DNA from: Polaribacter batillariae
GTDB lineage: Bacteria; Bacteroidota; Bacteroidia; Flavobacteriales; Flavobacteriaceae
Length of the DNA stretch: 64,000 bases
NCBI RefSeq assembly: GCF_017498485.1
Contig: NZ_CP071795.1
Coordinates: 1,612,001 to 1,676,000 of the forward strand
Reading direction: 5' to 3'
The notes under the pieces were generated by a model. The model made no database searches. It saw only the letters and a program-made list of their open reading frames with translations, and had not been told where the DNA came from. The position numbers were made by a program, and so were the translations under genes. Below are positions 1 through 8,427 of the stretch, in pieces. Position 1 is the stretch's first letter, and the number at the start of each line of letters is the position of its first letter.

Positions 1-482
1 CCAAAGAAATCCGAGAAGAAAACAAACGAATTCCTATTATTTTCTTAACAGCAAAATCGCAAACAAGCGATGTTTTAGAAGGTTTTAATCACGGAGGAAA
101 CGATTATTTAAAAAAACCCTTTTCCATAGAAGAATTAATCGTTCGAATAAAAGCCTTGTTAAATCGAGTAGAGTTAAAACAAAACATAGAAAACATTAAA
201 ATAGGAAACTACACTTTTAATTACACCAAACAACTATTAATTTTTAACGAAGACAACACAAATCTTACCCACAGAGAAGCGCAATTACTATTTTATTTAA
301 TTGAAAAGAAAAACGAAGTTTTAGACAGAACATTTATCTTGAATAAATTATGGGGAAATGACGATTTTTTTAATGCAAGAAGTATGGACGTTTTTATAAC
401 AAAACTTCGTAAAAAACTAAAAAAAGACAAAAACATACAAATTATTAACGTACGCGGTTTCGGATATAAATTGCTCTGTTAA
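1..482 (+). CDS. OmpR-family response regulator, C-terminal part (5' truncated by window)
   Basis: The reading frame is open from the window edge (codons from base 3). It encodes the end of a receiver domain followed by a winged-helix DNA-binding domain. The receiver part shows PIIFLTAKS (beta4 with its Thr switch), GGNDYLKKPFS (the conserved Lys-Pro after beta5) and the alpha5 segment ending ALLNRV. The effector domain shows the usual LTHREAQLLFYL, the LWG turn, and the recognition region MDVFITKLRKKL followed by VRGFGYKL. A start placed at base 156 would cut the receiver domain, so the real start lies outside the window. The partner histidine kinase is not visible. Target genes cannot be inferred from the sequence. 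Confidence 0.93.
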   Translation, partial: KEIREENKRIPIIFLTAKSQTSDVLEGFNHGGNDYLKKPFSIEELIVRIKALLNRVELKQNIENIKIGNYTFNYTKQLLIFNEDNTNLTHREAQLLFYLIEKKNEVLDRTFILNKLWGNDDFFNARSMDVFITKLRKKLKKDKNIQIINVRGFGYKLLC

Positions 483-547
483 TTCTGCTACAATTGCAAA
501 AAATGTGTACCTTTAGCATCCCTTTTTAATCTTATATACTTTAAAAT

Positions 548-1162
548 ATGCACGTTGCAATTGCAGGAAACATTGGCGCAGGTAAAACTACGCTAACCAA
601 ACTTTTAGCCAAACACTACAAATGGAAACCGCATTACGAATCTGTAGATGAAAACCCATATTTAGACGATTTTTATGGAGAAATGGAACGCTGGTCGTTT
701 AATTTGCAAGTCTATTTTTTAAACAGTCGTTTTCGTCAAATTTTAGAACTAAGAGAAAGCGGAAACAACATTATTCAAGATCGAACCATTTACGAAGACG
801 CACATATTTTCGCACCCAATTTACATGCAATGGGTTTAATGACCAATAGAGACTATAACAATTACAGCTCTCTATTCGAGTTGATGGAAAACTTAGTTGC
901 CCCACCAGATTTATTAATTTATTTACGTGCAGATATTTCTACACTAGTTGGGCAAATTCACAAACGCGGTAGAGAATACGAAAACTCCATTTCTATCGAC
1001 TATTTAAGCAGATTAAACGAACGTTACGAAGCATGGATTTCTACCTACAAAAAAGGAAAATTACTAGTTATAGATGTAGATCATTTAGATTTTGTAGATA
1101 ATCAAGAAGATTTAGGATACATTATAGACAGAATCGATTCTCAAATTAACGGATTGTTTTAA
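548..1162 (+). CDS. Deoxynucleoside kinase (dAdo/dGuo/dCyd kinase family)
   Basis: This 204-aa protein belongs to the dNK/dGK family, which phosphorylates deoxynucleosides in the cytoplasmic salvage pathway. The P-loop GNIGAGKTT lies at residues 7-15. The catalytic and substrate region QDRTIYED is at about 77-84, and the LID arginines KRGREYE at about 139-145. Length is typical of bacterial members. The ATG follows the preceding stop by 65 bases with an A/T-rich leader. A second salvage kinase, thymidine kinase, lies about 6.5 kb downstream. Substrate preference among purine and pyrimidine deoxynucleosides cannot be read from the sequence. Confidence 0.92.
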   Translation: MHVAIAGNIGAGKTTLTKLLAKHYKWKPHYESVDENPYLDDFYGEMERWSFNLQVYFLNSRFRQILELRESGNNIIQDRTIYEDAHIFAPNLHAMGLMTNRDYNNYSSLFELMENLVAPPDLLIYLRADISTLVGQIHKRGREYENSISIDYLSRLNERYEAWISTYKKGKLLVIDVDHLDFVDNQEDLGYIIDRIDSQINGLF

Positions 1163-1194
1163 TAAAATAAAACGAATAAATTTTTATATTTTTT

Positions 1195-1274
1195 GGGCGT
1201 TCGAGCGGGCTTTCACTACTCGCTTCCCGCAAAAAAGCGGGAGAGCTCAAACAAGCCGTTCAATCCCTAACGCA
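1195..1274. repeat. Bacteroidota interspersed intergenic repeat
   Basis: The stretch begins GGGCGTTCGAGCGGGCTTTC, contains the hairpin TCCCGC-AAAAAA-GCGGGA (stem 1225-1230 with 1237-1242), and ends CAATCCCTAACGC. The composition is markedly more GC-rich than the flanks. I recognise the pattern (GGGCGTT, CGGGCTTTC, small GC hairpin, AATCCCTAACGC) as an interspersed element found in many Bacteroidota genomes between genes. It has no coding potential. It sits between the convergent kinase and metB-like genes. Function is unknown to me. Confidence 0.6.
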
Positions 1275-1400
1275 CTTACTCAATCCCATAAAACAACCCC
1301 AAAAAGGGCTTAAAACTCTTTCTTGATAAACTCGTTAATTAAATCAATTTCAAATAAAAAACATCCTCAATCAAGTTTCGTAAAAGAATCTTGCAGAAAT

Positions 1401-1433
1401 AGACCTTACAGGTTTTAAAAACCTGTAAGGTCT
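1401..1433. repeat. Perfect palindromic repeat, copy 1 (possible bidirectional terminator)
   Basis: A 16-base arm, AGACCTTACAGGTTTT, at 1401-1416 is followed by one base and its exact reverse complement at 1418-1433. It lies 9 bases beyond the stop of the minus-strand cystathionine gamma-synthase-like gene. A second copy at 6606-6638 differs only by a T-A to C-G exchange made in both arms. Placement beyond a gene end and conserved pairing suggest a terminator or structured RNA end. The A/T centre would also allow a cruciform. Confidence 0.75.
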
Positions 1434-1442
1434 GGAAAATTG

Positions 1443-2591
1443 TTACAAATTCAAAGCACTTTCTAAATCTGCTAATACATCTTCAATAGCCTCAATTCCA
1501 ACACTTAAACGAATTAAAGAATCTGCAATTCCAATTTTTAAACGTTCTTCTTTAGGCATAGAAGCATGAGACATCGTTGCAGAATGATTTACCATACTTT
1601 CTACACCACCTAAAGATTCTGCTAACGTAAAAAGTTTTATATTTTCTAAAAATTTAAAAGTAGCAGCTTTGCTTTCATCTTTTAAACTAAAAGAAACCAC
1701 TCCACCAAAACTCTTCATTTGTTTTTTGGCAATTTTATAATTGGGGTGGTCCTCTAAACCAGGAAAATAAACAGCACCAACTTTAGGATGATTTTTTAAA
1801 AAAACAGCCACCTTAATCGCATTTTCGCAATGACGCTGCATTCGAATGTGCAACGTTTTAATGCCTCTTAACGCTAAAAAAGAATCCATTGGACCAGCAA
1901 TTGCACCAGCTGCAAACTGGTTAAAATGCAATTCTTCTGCTAATTTATCATTTTTTACAACCAAAGCACCCATTACTAAATCAGAATGACCTCCTAAATA
2001 TTTTGTTGCAGAATGCATCACAATATCTGCTCCTAATGTTAAAGGTTGCTGTAGGTAAGGGGTTGCAAACGTATTATCTATTCCTATTAAAATAGCCGAA
2101 TTTACACCTTTTACCGCTTTAGAAATTGCCTTAATATCTACTATTTTTAATAACGGATTTGTTGGCGTTTCTAACCAAACCAATGTTGTTTTCTCTGAAA
2201 TTGCATTTAAAAGAGCTTCTTTAGAATTCATATTTACATATATGAATTTTAAGCCATATTTTTCGAATAATTGAGTAAATAGCCTGTAAGTTCCTCCATA
2301 CAAATCATTTCCTGCTATAATTTCATCGCCAGGTTTTAATGTTCTTAAAACACAATCTATGGCAGCCAAACCAGATGAAAATGCAAAACCATGTGTTCCA
2401 TTTTCTAACGAAGCCAAACTTTTTTCTAACGCCGTTCTTGTTGGGTTTGCACCTCTTGAGTAATTATATGCCTGACTTTCTCCTGCATTAAATTGCGCAA
2501 ATGTAGAGGTTTGAAATATTGGCGACACAACTGCACCTGTTGTTGCTTCTGGTTTTTGACCTCCATGAATCGTTTTGGTATTAAATTTCAT
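1443..2591 (-). CDS. Trans-sulfuration family PLP enzyme (cystathionine gamma-synthase/lyase-like)
   Basis: This 382-aa protein is a Cys/Met metabolism PLP-dependent enzyme. The PLP lysine is K197 in SATKYLGGHSD. The phosphate-binding YNYSRGANPTR segment lies at 42-52, ETPTNP at 141-146, and the C-terminal SLGGVESMVNHSATMSH loop is typical of the family. Members make or cleave cystathionine or methionine in the cytoplasm. The family members (MetB, MetC, Mgl) cannot be told apart safely from sequence alone, so no symbol is given. The antiporter gene lies 19 bases upstream on the same strand, so the two may be co-transcribed. A perfect palindrome follows the stop. Confidence 0.92.
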   Translation of the reverse strand: MKFNTKTIHGGQKPEATTGAVVSPIFQTSTFAQFNAGESQAYNYSRGANPTRTALEKSLASLENGTHGFAFSSGLAAIDCVLRTLKPGDEIIAGNDLYGGTYRLFTQLFEKYGLKFIYVNMNSKEALLNAISEKTTLVWLETPTNPLLKIVDIKAISKAVKGVNSAILIGIDNTFATPYLQQPLTLGADIVMHSATKYLGGHSDLVMGALVVKNDKLAEELHFNQFAAGAIAGPMDSFLALRGIKTLHIRMQRHCENAIKVAVFLKNHPKVGAVYFPGLEDHPNYKIAKKQMKSFGGVVSFSLKDESKAATFKFLENIKLFTLAESLGGVESMVNHSATMSHASMPKEERLKIGIADSLIRLSVGIEAIEDVLADLESALNL

Positions 2592-2610
2592 TCTTTTAGA
2601 ATTCGTTTAT

Positions 2611-3867
2611 TTAATGCGCTATAGCTTCTGTTTCTTTTGCGTATTTCTTAATTAATTTACCCACTGTTAACCCTTGTACTAATATCGAAAAAACAACAAC
2701 GATATAGGTAATTACTAAAAACAAATCACGTTCCATACTCGTTGTAAGACTTAATGCCAATGCAATTGAAATTCCGCCTCGCAAACCTCCCCAGGTCATA
2801 ATTAAATTAGTTTTTGGCACAAAACCTAACTTTTTCGCATAGAGTTTTATGGGCAATAACAAAGAAATATATCTTGCTAAAAGCAATACAGGAATTATAA
2901 TAAAACCAGCTAAAATATACGTTGCCTCTAAAGTTAAAACCAAAATTTCCATTCCAATCATTACAAAAAGAATGGTGTTTAAAAGTACATCTATTAGCTC
3001 CCAAAACTTATCTACATATTGCTCTGTAATTACACTCATAGAAGTTTTTCGAACCGTATCTGTACCTACAATTAAGCCTGCAGTTACCATTGCCAAAGGT
3101 GCAGAAACATGTAGTTTTTGTGCAATTAATGTTCCTCCCATAACAGCCGCTAAAGTTATAATTACCTCAGTATCATATTCGTCGATACTTTTTAACAGCC
3201 TGTAAGTAATCCAACCAATTAACAATCCTAAAATAATGCCTCCAACGACTTCTACTAAAAATAACTCTGCAATATGGCCTACAGAAACTTCTACGCCACC
3301 TTTTGCTATTTGATAAATCGTTAAGAAAATTACAACGCCTACTCCATCGTTAAAAAGAGATTCGCCAACAATTTTTGTTTCTAAGTTTTTAGGTGCTCCT
3401 ACTTTTTTCATAATTCCTAAAACAGCAATTGGGTCTGTTGGCGAAATTAACGCTCCAAATAATAAACAGTAGATAAAATCGACCTCAAACTGAATTAACT
3501 TTAACACATAAAAAACAAAAATTCCTGCCAAAAAAGTAGAAACTACAGTTCCTAAAGTGGCAAAAATTAAAACCGGTTTTCGCTGTATTTTTAATTGCTG
3601 AAAATTGGTATGCAAAGCTCCTGCAAACAACAAAAAGCTTAACATTACGTCTAGCAATATTGTTTTAAAATCGATGCTTGTTATTAATTCTCTTTCTTTC
3701 ATTAAAAGCGTATCATCAAAATAACTCAACGCAAAAACAGCCAAGGTAAAAACGATGGTTATTAGCATTAAACCAATTGTGGTGGGCAGTTTTAGAAACT
3801 TCGTATTTATATACCCAAAAATGGCCGATAATACAATTAAAACTGTTGCAATTAAAAAATAATCCAT
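2611..3867 (-). CDS. CPA1-type Na+/H+ antiporter (NhaP-like)
   Basis: This 418-aa integral membrane protein has about a dozen hydrophobic segments and no signal peptide. The core motifs of CPA1 exchangers are present: [17 protein letters not shown] and the following [16 protein letters not shown], which carries the ion-binding Asn-Asp pair, and later [14 protein letters not shown]. These proteins exchange Na+ (or K+/Li+) for protons across the inner membrane, which suits a marine bacterium. The cytoplasmic tail is short. It is flanked closely by the DinB-like gene (6 bases) and the PLP-enzyme gene (19 bases), so an operon is likely. Confidence 0.93.
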   Translation of the reverse strand: MDYFLIATVLIVLSAIFGYINTKFLKLPTTIGLMLITIVFTLAVFALSYFDDTLLMKERELITSIDFKTILLDVMLSFLLFAGALHTNFQQLKIQRKPVLIFATLGTVVSTFLAGIFVFYVLKLIQFEVDFIYCLLFGALISPTDPIAVLGIMKKVGAPKNLETKIVGESLFNDGVGVVIFLTIYQIAKGGVEVSVGHIAELFLVEVVGGIILGLLIGWITYRLLKSIDEYDTEVIITLAAVMGGTLIAQKLHVSAPLAMVTAGLIVGTDTVRKTSMSVITEQYVDKFWELIDVLLNTILFVMIGMEILVLTLEATYILAGFIIIPVLLLARYISLLLPIKLYAKKLGFVPKTNLIMTWGGLRGGISIALALSLTTSMERDLFLVITYIVVVFSILVQGLTVGKLIKKYAKETEAIAH

Positions 3868-3873
3868 AGAAAG

Positions 3874-4329
3874 TTATATAAATTTTTTGATTGAAAAAAT
3901 AATTCCTACATGCAAACCTTCATGGTAATTGTTAAAAGGAATTGCCATATCCATAGCGTCTAAAACAACTCCAGTACTTGTAGTATATTCTTTGTAATTC
4001 TCGAAAATACCAGCTTCATAGTCTTCTTCTAAAGTATCTGGCAAACCTGTAAAAAGTTCTAAAACCTCATTAAATTCTTCTTGGGTAAAGTTTTTGGTTG
4101 GAAAGGTTCCTTTTCTGTGAGTTTCTATTAATTCATCTGGGCATAAACAGTTTAAGCCAGATAATTTATAGTGTAATAATTGCTGGGTAACCACTAAATG
4201 TGCAATATTCCAGACAATATTATTTTTAAAACCCTCAGGAATTTTATGTAGCTGCTCTAAAGTTAAACCTTCAATGGTTTTTAATGTTAAAGCTCTCGAT
4301 TTTCTTAGAATATCAAATTGTTTCTTCAT
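3874..4329 (-). CDS. DinB-like / DUF1569-type putative metal-dependent protein
   Basis: The protein begins MKKQFDILRKSRALTL and has 151 aa of mostly helical sequence. The likely metal-ligand histidines are in NIAHLVVTQQLLHYK and NYHEGLHVGII, arranged as in DinB-like four-helix bundles. The longer frame from 4395 would add 22 residues and overlap the divergent ArsC-like gene, so I prefer the ATG at 4329. Family members include thiol-transferases and many uncharacterised proteins. The substrate here is unknown. It is the first gene of a probable minus-strand operon with the antiporter. Confidence 0.8.
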   Translation of the reverse strand: MKKQFDILRKSRALTLKTIEGLTLEQLHKIPEGFKNNIVWNIAHLVVTQQLLHYKLSGLNCLCPDELIETHRKGTFPTKNFTQEEFNEVLELFTGLPDTLEEDYEAGIFENYKEYTTSTGVVLDAMDMAIPFNNYHEGLHVGIIFSIKKFI

Positions 4330-4371
4330 TTTTATTGTTAATTTTGAACTGTAAATATAATGATATAAATA

Positions 4372-4722
4372 ATGAAGAAAGTCTATTTTTTGCAAACTTG
4401 TGATACCTGTAGAAGAATTTTAAAAGAAATACCTACAGAGGGTTTCGAACGCCAAGAAATCAAAACAAACCCTGTAAATGTTGCTCAATTAGAAGAAATG
4501 TACCAACTTTCTGGAAGTTATGAAGCCTTGTTTAACAAACGAGCAAAATTGTACAAGTCCATGGATTTAAAAAATCTAACGTTATCGGAAGCAGATTACA
4601 GGCAATTTATTTTAGATGAATATACTTTCTTAAAACGACCCGTTTTTATTGTGGATAATGAAATTTTTATTGGAAATAGTAAAAAAGTGGTGGAGGAATT
4701 AAAAAATAAAATAGGCAGATAA
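4372..4722 (+). CDS. ArsC/Spx-family thioredoxin-fold protein
   Basis: This 116-aa protein starts MKKVYFLQTCDTCRRILKEI, with a CxxC pair (C10, C13) in the ArsC/Spx active-site position. It also shows the family features GFERQEIKTNPV and KRPVFIVDNEIFIGNS near the C-terminus. ArsC-type members reduce arsenate with glutaredoxin or thioredoxin, and Spx types act as regulators. No other ars gene is nearby, so an arsenate role is not supported by context. It is transcribed divergently from the DinB-like gene, with only 42 bases between the starts. Confidence 0.85.
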   Translation: MKKVYFLQTCDTCRRILKEIPTEGFERQEIKTNPVNVAQLEEMYQLSGSYEALFNKRAKLYKSMDLKNLTLSEADYRQFILDEYTFLKRPVFIVDNEIFIGNSKKVVEELKNKIGR

Positions 4723-4740
4723 TTGCTATAAACTCAAATA

Positions 4741-4932
4741 AAAAAACGAGGCTGTCACAAAAGTAAATTTAACTATTATTTTAAGCATTACTAAAATCAA
4801 AAATATATTTTAATTGAAAGTAGCGAACCAAGTTATCGAAAAAAATATAAAATACTGAAATTCAATAAAAAAGATTTCTGCATTACAGTCGAAATGACAA
4901 ATTTTAATACTTTAGAGGAAGCCTCGTTTTTT
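4741..4932 (-). repeat. MITE-like element, uninterrupted copy
   Basis: A 192-base non-coding element has inverted ends: AAAAAACGAGGCTGTC at 4741 and the reverse complement AAAAAACGAGGCTTCC ending at 4932. Read on the minus strand it matches, nearly base for base, the two flanks of the IS256 element at 13,256-14,837. It therefore represents the empty-site form of the same repeat. Its interior shares AGATTTCT and AGTCGAAATGACA with the tandem repeats at 6475-6582. It has no ORF, so if mobile it would be moved in trans. Confidence 0.75.
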
Positions 4933-4951
4933 AATTTAAATCTTAATATTT

Positions 4952-5425
4952 TTAAAATGTCATGGAAATTCCCATGGACATTCCTTTAAAATTTAAGTTA
5001 AATTGAGGTTGAAAATTAGAACTTACAGTTGGTTGACCTGCATTGTATAATTCTACTGCTTTTTCTGTTTTTCTATTAAACCCTTTTGCAATAGGAATTG
5101 TCGCAACAATAAATGCTGCACCAATACCTGCTAAAACCCACTCTGGATCTCCACCACCAATTGCAGTTCCAATAGGATATCCTATTAATCCTCCTCCAAT
5201 TCCTCCTAAAATCATTGCCCAAGTTTGGTTAGATTTTGCAGATTTTACCAAATCGAAAGCTTCTTGGTTGTTTTTCATAAGTTCTTGCATTTCACTTAGC
5301 GTTAGTCTTTTATCATTTTGAGAAAAAACATAGCCTCCAAATACTTTTTTCTTTTCAATTTTTTGAGCATTTACTGCTGAAAAGGTTACTACTGAAAGTA
5401 AAATTGCTAAAAATACTTTTTTCAT
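4952..5425 (-). CDS. Secreted or envelope protein with glycine-rich membrane segments, unknown function
   Basis: This 157-aa protein starts with a clear Sec signal peptide (MKKVFLAILLSVVTFSAVNA, cut before Q). A short charged region follows, then two glycine-rich hydrophobic stretches (about 70-90 and 95-112: WAMILGGIGGGLIGYPIGTAIGG and VLAGIGAAFIVATIPIA). The end, LNFKGMSMGISMTF, has the alternating aromatic terminus of an outer-membrane strand. I do not recognise a named family. It may sit in the envelope. The glycosyltransferase gene lies upstream on the same strand, 24 bases away. Confidence 0.8.
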   Translation of the reverse strand: MKKVFLAILLSVVTFSAVNAQKIEKKKVFGGYVFSQNDKRLTLSEMQELMKNNQEAFDLVKSAKSNQTWAMILGGIGGGLIGYPIGTAIGGGDPEWVLAGIGAAFIVATIPIAKGFNRKTEKAVELYNAGQPTVSSNFQPQFNLNFKGMSMGISMTF

Positions 5426-5449
5426 TTTTTAAAAATTTTAAATGATTTA

Positions 5450-6433
5450 TTAATTTGATTGATAAACTTCTATTAAATTTTCTGCTTCTTTTTTAACACT
5501 CCAATTTTTAAGAATTGTTTCTCTGGCTTGGCTTCCTAAAAGTGGCAATGCTCCTTTTATTTTTTGCTGAAGAATGGTTTCTAATGCAACTATATTTCCT
5601 GCTTCGAATAAATAACCATCTTTTTTATCTTGAATTAATTCTGAATGAACTCCAACATTTTTAGTAGCAATTACAGAGCATCCACAAGACATGGCTTCTG
5701 CAGTTACTAAAGAAAATCCTTCAGAAAAACTAGGTGAAACGAAAATTTTCGACGCTTGGTAATAAGAAACAATCTCTTCAGTTTCATTAATAAAATAAAC
5801 TTGATTTTCTATAGAATGTTTTTTGGAAATTGCTTTTAATTCTGTTAAAAAAGCCGGTTTATCGACTTTACCAACAATTACCAAAGCCCAATTTTTATGT
5901 TCTTTTAGAACTTTAGAAGCTTCTAATAAAACAACTTGCCCTTTTGTTTTTCTAACTCTACCTACACACAAAATAATATGTTCTTGCCAAATATTTTTTA
6001 GAGAAACATTTTCTTTCGGTACAAATTCATTTACATTTACTCCATGACCAATAATGGTATTTTCAACTCCTAAACTGTCGCTCATCGATTGTATAAGTGT
6101 AATTACTTGGTCTGCACTTTTTAATAATTTTAAAGTAAGATTCGAAGGTTTAGATTCTGCATGACGTGTAGCAACCAACTTAAATTTTGCCCCCAAAGCT
6201 CTAAAAATAAGCATTCGAATAATTTCGTTGTTTCTATGGCAATGCACTACAATTTCTCTTTTCGTAAAGAGAATTTTCTTTAATTTAGCAAAAGAAATGT
6301 TGGTGCCTTTTGCGGTATTTCCATAAATATAAGCTTCATACTCGTTGGAAAAAAAAGGAAAAACATTTTCGATACTTCTAGTAACTCCAGTTCTTCTTTT
6401 GTGAAAATGGGTATGAATTAAAACGGGTTTCAA
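5450..6433 (-). CDS. GT4-family glycosyltransferase
   Basis: This 327-aa cytoplasmic, membrane-associated type of enzyme has two Rossmann halves. The C-terminal nucleotide-sugar site is clear: ILCVGRVRKTKGQ at about 155, SPSFSEGFSLVTAEAMSCG with the E-x7-E motif at about 235-255, then a typical HSELI-DGYLFEAGN stretch. The N-terminal half has HTHFHKRRTGVTR and VHCHRNNEII. The family transfers sugars to lipid or glycan acceptors, often in LPS core or capsule synthesis. Acceptor and sugar are not predictable. Slightly short for the family but complete. The start at 6433 is followed upstream by the 41-bp tandem repeats. Confidence 0.9.
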   Translation of the reverse strand: MKPVLIHTHFHKRRTGVTRSIENVFPFFSNEYEAYIYGNTAKGTNISFAKLKKILFTKREIVVHCHRNNEIIRMLIFRALGAKFKLVATRHAESKPSNLTLKLLKSADQVITLIQSMSDSLGVENTIIGHGVNVNEFVPKENVSLKNIWQEHIILCVGRVRKTKGQVVLLEASKVLKEHKNWALVIVGKVDKPAFLTELKAISKKHSIENQVYFINETEEIVSYYQASKIFVSPSFSEGFSLVTAEAMSCGCSVIATKNVGVHSELIQDKKDGYLFEAGNIVALETILQQKIKGALPLLGSQARETILKNWSVKKEAENLIEVYQSN

Positions 6434-6474
6434 ATTTTTGTAATTGTTTAAATGTTTAAATGTTTAATTATAAA

Positions 6475-6582
6475 AGATTTCTCCATAAAGTCGAAATGAC
6501 AAGTGTATTCAACTAAGATTTCTCTATAAAGTTGAAATGACAAGTGTATTCAACTAAGATTTCTCCATAAAGTCGAAATGAC
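6475..6582. repeat. 41-bp direct tandem repeat (2.7 copies)
   Basis: Units at 6475-6515, 6516-6556 and a partial one at 6557-6582 each begin AGATTTCTC and contain GTCGAAATGACAAGTG. The second unit carries two C-to-T changes. The array has no start codon or meaningful ORF. It lies between two minus-strand genes, upstream of the glycosyltransferase start. The same AGATTTCT and TCGAAATGACA words occur inside the MITE-like element, suggesting that the array grew from a fragment of that repeat family. Confidence 0.8.
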
Positions 6583-6605
6583 ACTCCTACTTTTAAATAG
6601 TTATC

Positions 6606-6638
6606 AGACCTCACAGGTTTTAAAAACCTGTGAGGTCT
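6606..6638. repeat. Perfect palindromic repeat, copy 2
   Basis: The arm AGACCTCACAGGTTTT at 6606-6621 pairs exactly with 6623-6638. Compared with copy 1 (1401-1433), one base pair is changed in both arms (T-A to C-G), so pairing is conserved. It lies about 65 bases beyond the stop of the minus-strand gene ending at 6704, again in a terminator-like position. Confidence 0.75.
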
Positions 6639-6703
6639 CTTCGTTGTTTCAACTTCTCTCAATCCCAAACTTTGAATTTTTCAACTCAAAATTTTAAATT
6701 CCT

Positions 6704-7612
6704 TTAAGCGAATTTACGTTCTATAATTTCCATAAAACGAGCTTCTAATGCTTCTTGTTTTTCCCAATTATAATCTGGCTTTACCATTTTATTGATAAAA
6801 TTTTTAGCTTCTTTTTCTGTTTTGATTGTATTTAGTTGAGAAATAACTCGATTAAAATCTTCTTGACTGCCTTCGAACAAATTCTTTACAAATGCAATTC
6901 TATCGTTTAAACCTATTTGAATATTACTTTGCAGTTTATCATTTAACGATTTAGGTTTTGCTGGTTCAAACAAATTTGCCATAATATCTACAGGAATTGT
7001 ATCTTGTAGTTCTTCTTCTAAAGTTGGCAAACCATACCCGCCAACATCTTTTGGATCGTCTTTAAAATCTGTAGGAGAAGCGTTATTTTCTTCTTGAATT
7101 TTTTTAACGTCTGCCAAAGTTAGTGGAGGCTCTTCTTTAATCTGTTCTTTTACATTTTCAGGTTCAGATGCTAAAATTTCTTCTAATTCATCAAAAGGTT
7201 GCTCAATGGCCTCTTCTTTTTTAAAATTTAACGATTCTTGCAGATTTTCAACCTTATCCACCACTTTTTCATCTTCCTTATCAAATCCGTCTCCAATTTC
7301 TGCTTCTAGTTTTTGGTTATCAAATTCTAAATAATCATCTTCTAATTGATAAGTAATTGGTGCTTCTTTAACCGTTTCTTCTACAACAGCATCTTTTTTT
7401 TCAAAAGCTTTTTCTACTTTAGAAAGCAACTCTTCTTTCGTTTCTTTTATATAAACTGTAGAATTCACGTATTCTTCAACAAATGCTAAAACAGCTAATT
7501 TTTCGTAAATTTCTTTCGATTTTTGCTTCAATAAAAACACATTGTCTTTATTTTTCATCTGTAAAATGCTGTGGGCTAAACTTATTAAATCGGCTTCTAA
7601 TTTTTTATGCAT
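6704..7612 (-). CDS. Acidic coiled-coil protein of unknown function
   Basis: This 302-aa protein is strongly charged. A helical N-terminal region (1-75) begins MHKKLEADLISLAHSILQMK. A long acidic, low-complexity middle (about 75-215) is rich in Glu, Asp and Lys. A conserved-looking C-terminal domain (about 215-302) contains SNIQIGLNDRIAFVKNLFEG and ends NWEKQEALEARFMEIIERKFA. There is no signal peptide or membrane segment, so it is probably cytoplasmic. I do not recognise a characterised family. It is divergently placed to thymidine kinase, and a candidate promoter lies between them. Confidence 0.82.
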   Translation of the reverse strand: MHKKLEADLISLAHSILQMKNKDNVFLLKQKSKEIYEKLAVLAFVEEYVNSTVYIKETKEELLSKVEKAFEKKDAVVEETVKEAPITYQLEDDYLEFDNQKLEAEIGDGFDKEDEKVVDKVENLQESLNFKKEEAIEQPFDELEEILASEPENVKEQIKEEPPLTLADVKKIQEENNASPTDFKDDPKDVGGYGLPTLEEELQDTIPVDIMANLFEPAKPKSLNDKLQSNIQIGLNDRIAFVKNLFEGSQEDFNRVISQLNTIKTEKEAKNFINKMVKPDYNWEKQEALEARFMEIIERKFA

Positions 7613-7677
7613 ACGTTGTAAGTTGTTACTGAAATGAATTCAGCATAAATTATTTTTTACTCGTAAATATTCCTAAA

Positions 7678-7707
7678 TTTGTTAAAAATCAAAGTAACGT
7701 AAATTTA
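7678..7707 (+). promoter_or_regulatory. Candidate Bacteroidota-type promoter for thymidine kinase
   Basis: TTTG at 7678-7681 is followed after 18 bases by TAAATTTA at 7700-7707, close to the TTTG / TAnnTTTG pattern but with the last base changed. It ends 27 bases before the thymidine kinase ATG. The match is imperfect. Confidence 0.4.
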
Positions 7708-7734
7708 CAAAAATATAACGCCTAAAATTACAAA

Positions 7735-8412
7735 ATGTTTCTCGAAAATACAGTAAATCATACAGAACAATTTGGTTGGATAGAAATAATTTGCGGTTCT
7801 ATGTTTTCTGGTAAGACAGAAGAATTAATAAGACGTTTAAAACGTGCTCAATTCGCAAAACAGCGTGTAGAAATTTTTAAACCTGCCTTAGACACACGTT
7901 ATGATGAAGAGGAAGTGGTTTCTCATAACGATAACAGAATTCGCTCTACTCCAGTGCCTGTTTCATCTAACATAAGACTTTTAGCAAACGATGTAGATGT
8001 TGTTGGTATTGACGAAGCGCAGTTTTTCGACGATGAAATTGTAGCTGTTTGTAACGATCTGGCAAATAGAGGTATTCGTGTAATTGTGGCTGGTTTAGAC
8101 ATGGATTTTAAAGGAAATCCTTTTGGCCCAATGCCAGCTTTAATGGCTACTGCAGAGTATGTTACAAAAGTGCATGCAGTTTGTACACATACAGGAAATT
8201 TAGCACATTATAGTTTTAGAAAAGCAAAAAACGATAAAATTGTAATGTTGGGCGAAACACAAGAATACGAACCTTTGAGTAGAGCTGCTTATTACAGAGC
8301 ATTGCAAAAACAAAAAGCAGCTTCTGTTTCTTCAAAAAATAATGAAACTTCTAATTCTAAAAAGAACCCAGAAAACGTTCGAAAAAGCGCCGCTGATACC
8401 GAAATAAATTAA
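7735..8412 (+). CDS. tdk: Thymidine kinase (type II)
   Basis: This cytoplasmic salvage enzyme phosphorylates thymidine with ATP. The Walker [11 protein letters not shown] lies at 21-30, the Walker B-like DEAQFF at 93-98, and the substrate lasso region [17 protein letters not shown] follows. Oddly, the usual second Cys of the CxxC zinc pair is replaced (CTHT), so the structural zinc site looks incomplete. The C-terminal 35 residues are a polar low-complexity tail. At 225 aa it is slightly longer than typical (about 190-200). Alanine racemase follows 43 bases downstream on the same strand. Confidence 0.94.
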   Translation: MFLENTVNHTEQFGWIEIICGSMFSGKTEELIRRLKRAQFAKQRVEIFKPALDTRYDEEEVVSHNDNRIRSTPVPVSSNIRLLANDVDVVGIDEAQFFDDEIVAVCNDLANRGIRVIVAGLDMDFKGNPFGPMPALMATAEYVTKVHAVCTHTGNLAHYSFRKAKNDKIVMLGETQEYEPLSRAAYYRALQKQKAASVSSKNNETSNSKKNPENVRKSAADTEIN

Positions 8413-8427
8413 AATTAACAGATACAC

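Noticed and set aside
4330..4395. Upstream start of the DinB-like gene
   Set aside because: It would overlap the divergent ArsC-like coding region and adds an unconserved hydrophobic stretch.
4372..4722. Arsenic resistance locus
   Set aside because: Only a single ArsC/Spx-like gene is present, with no arsR, arsB or arsM, so no resistance function is claimed.
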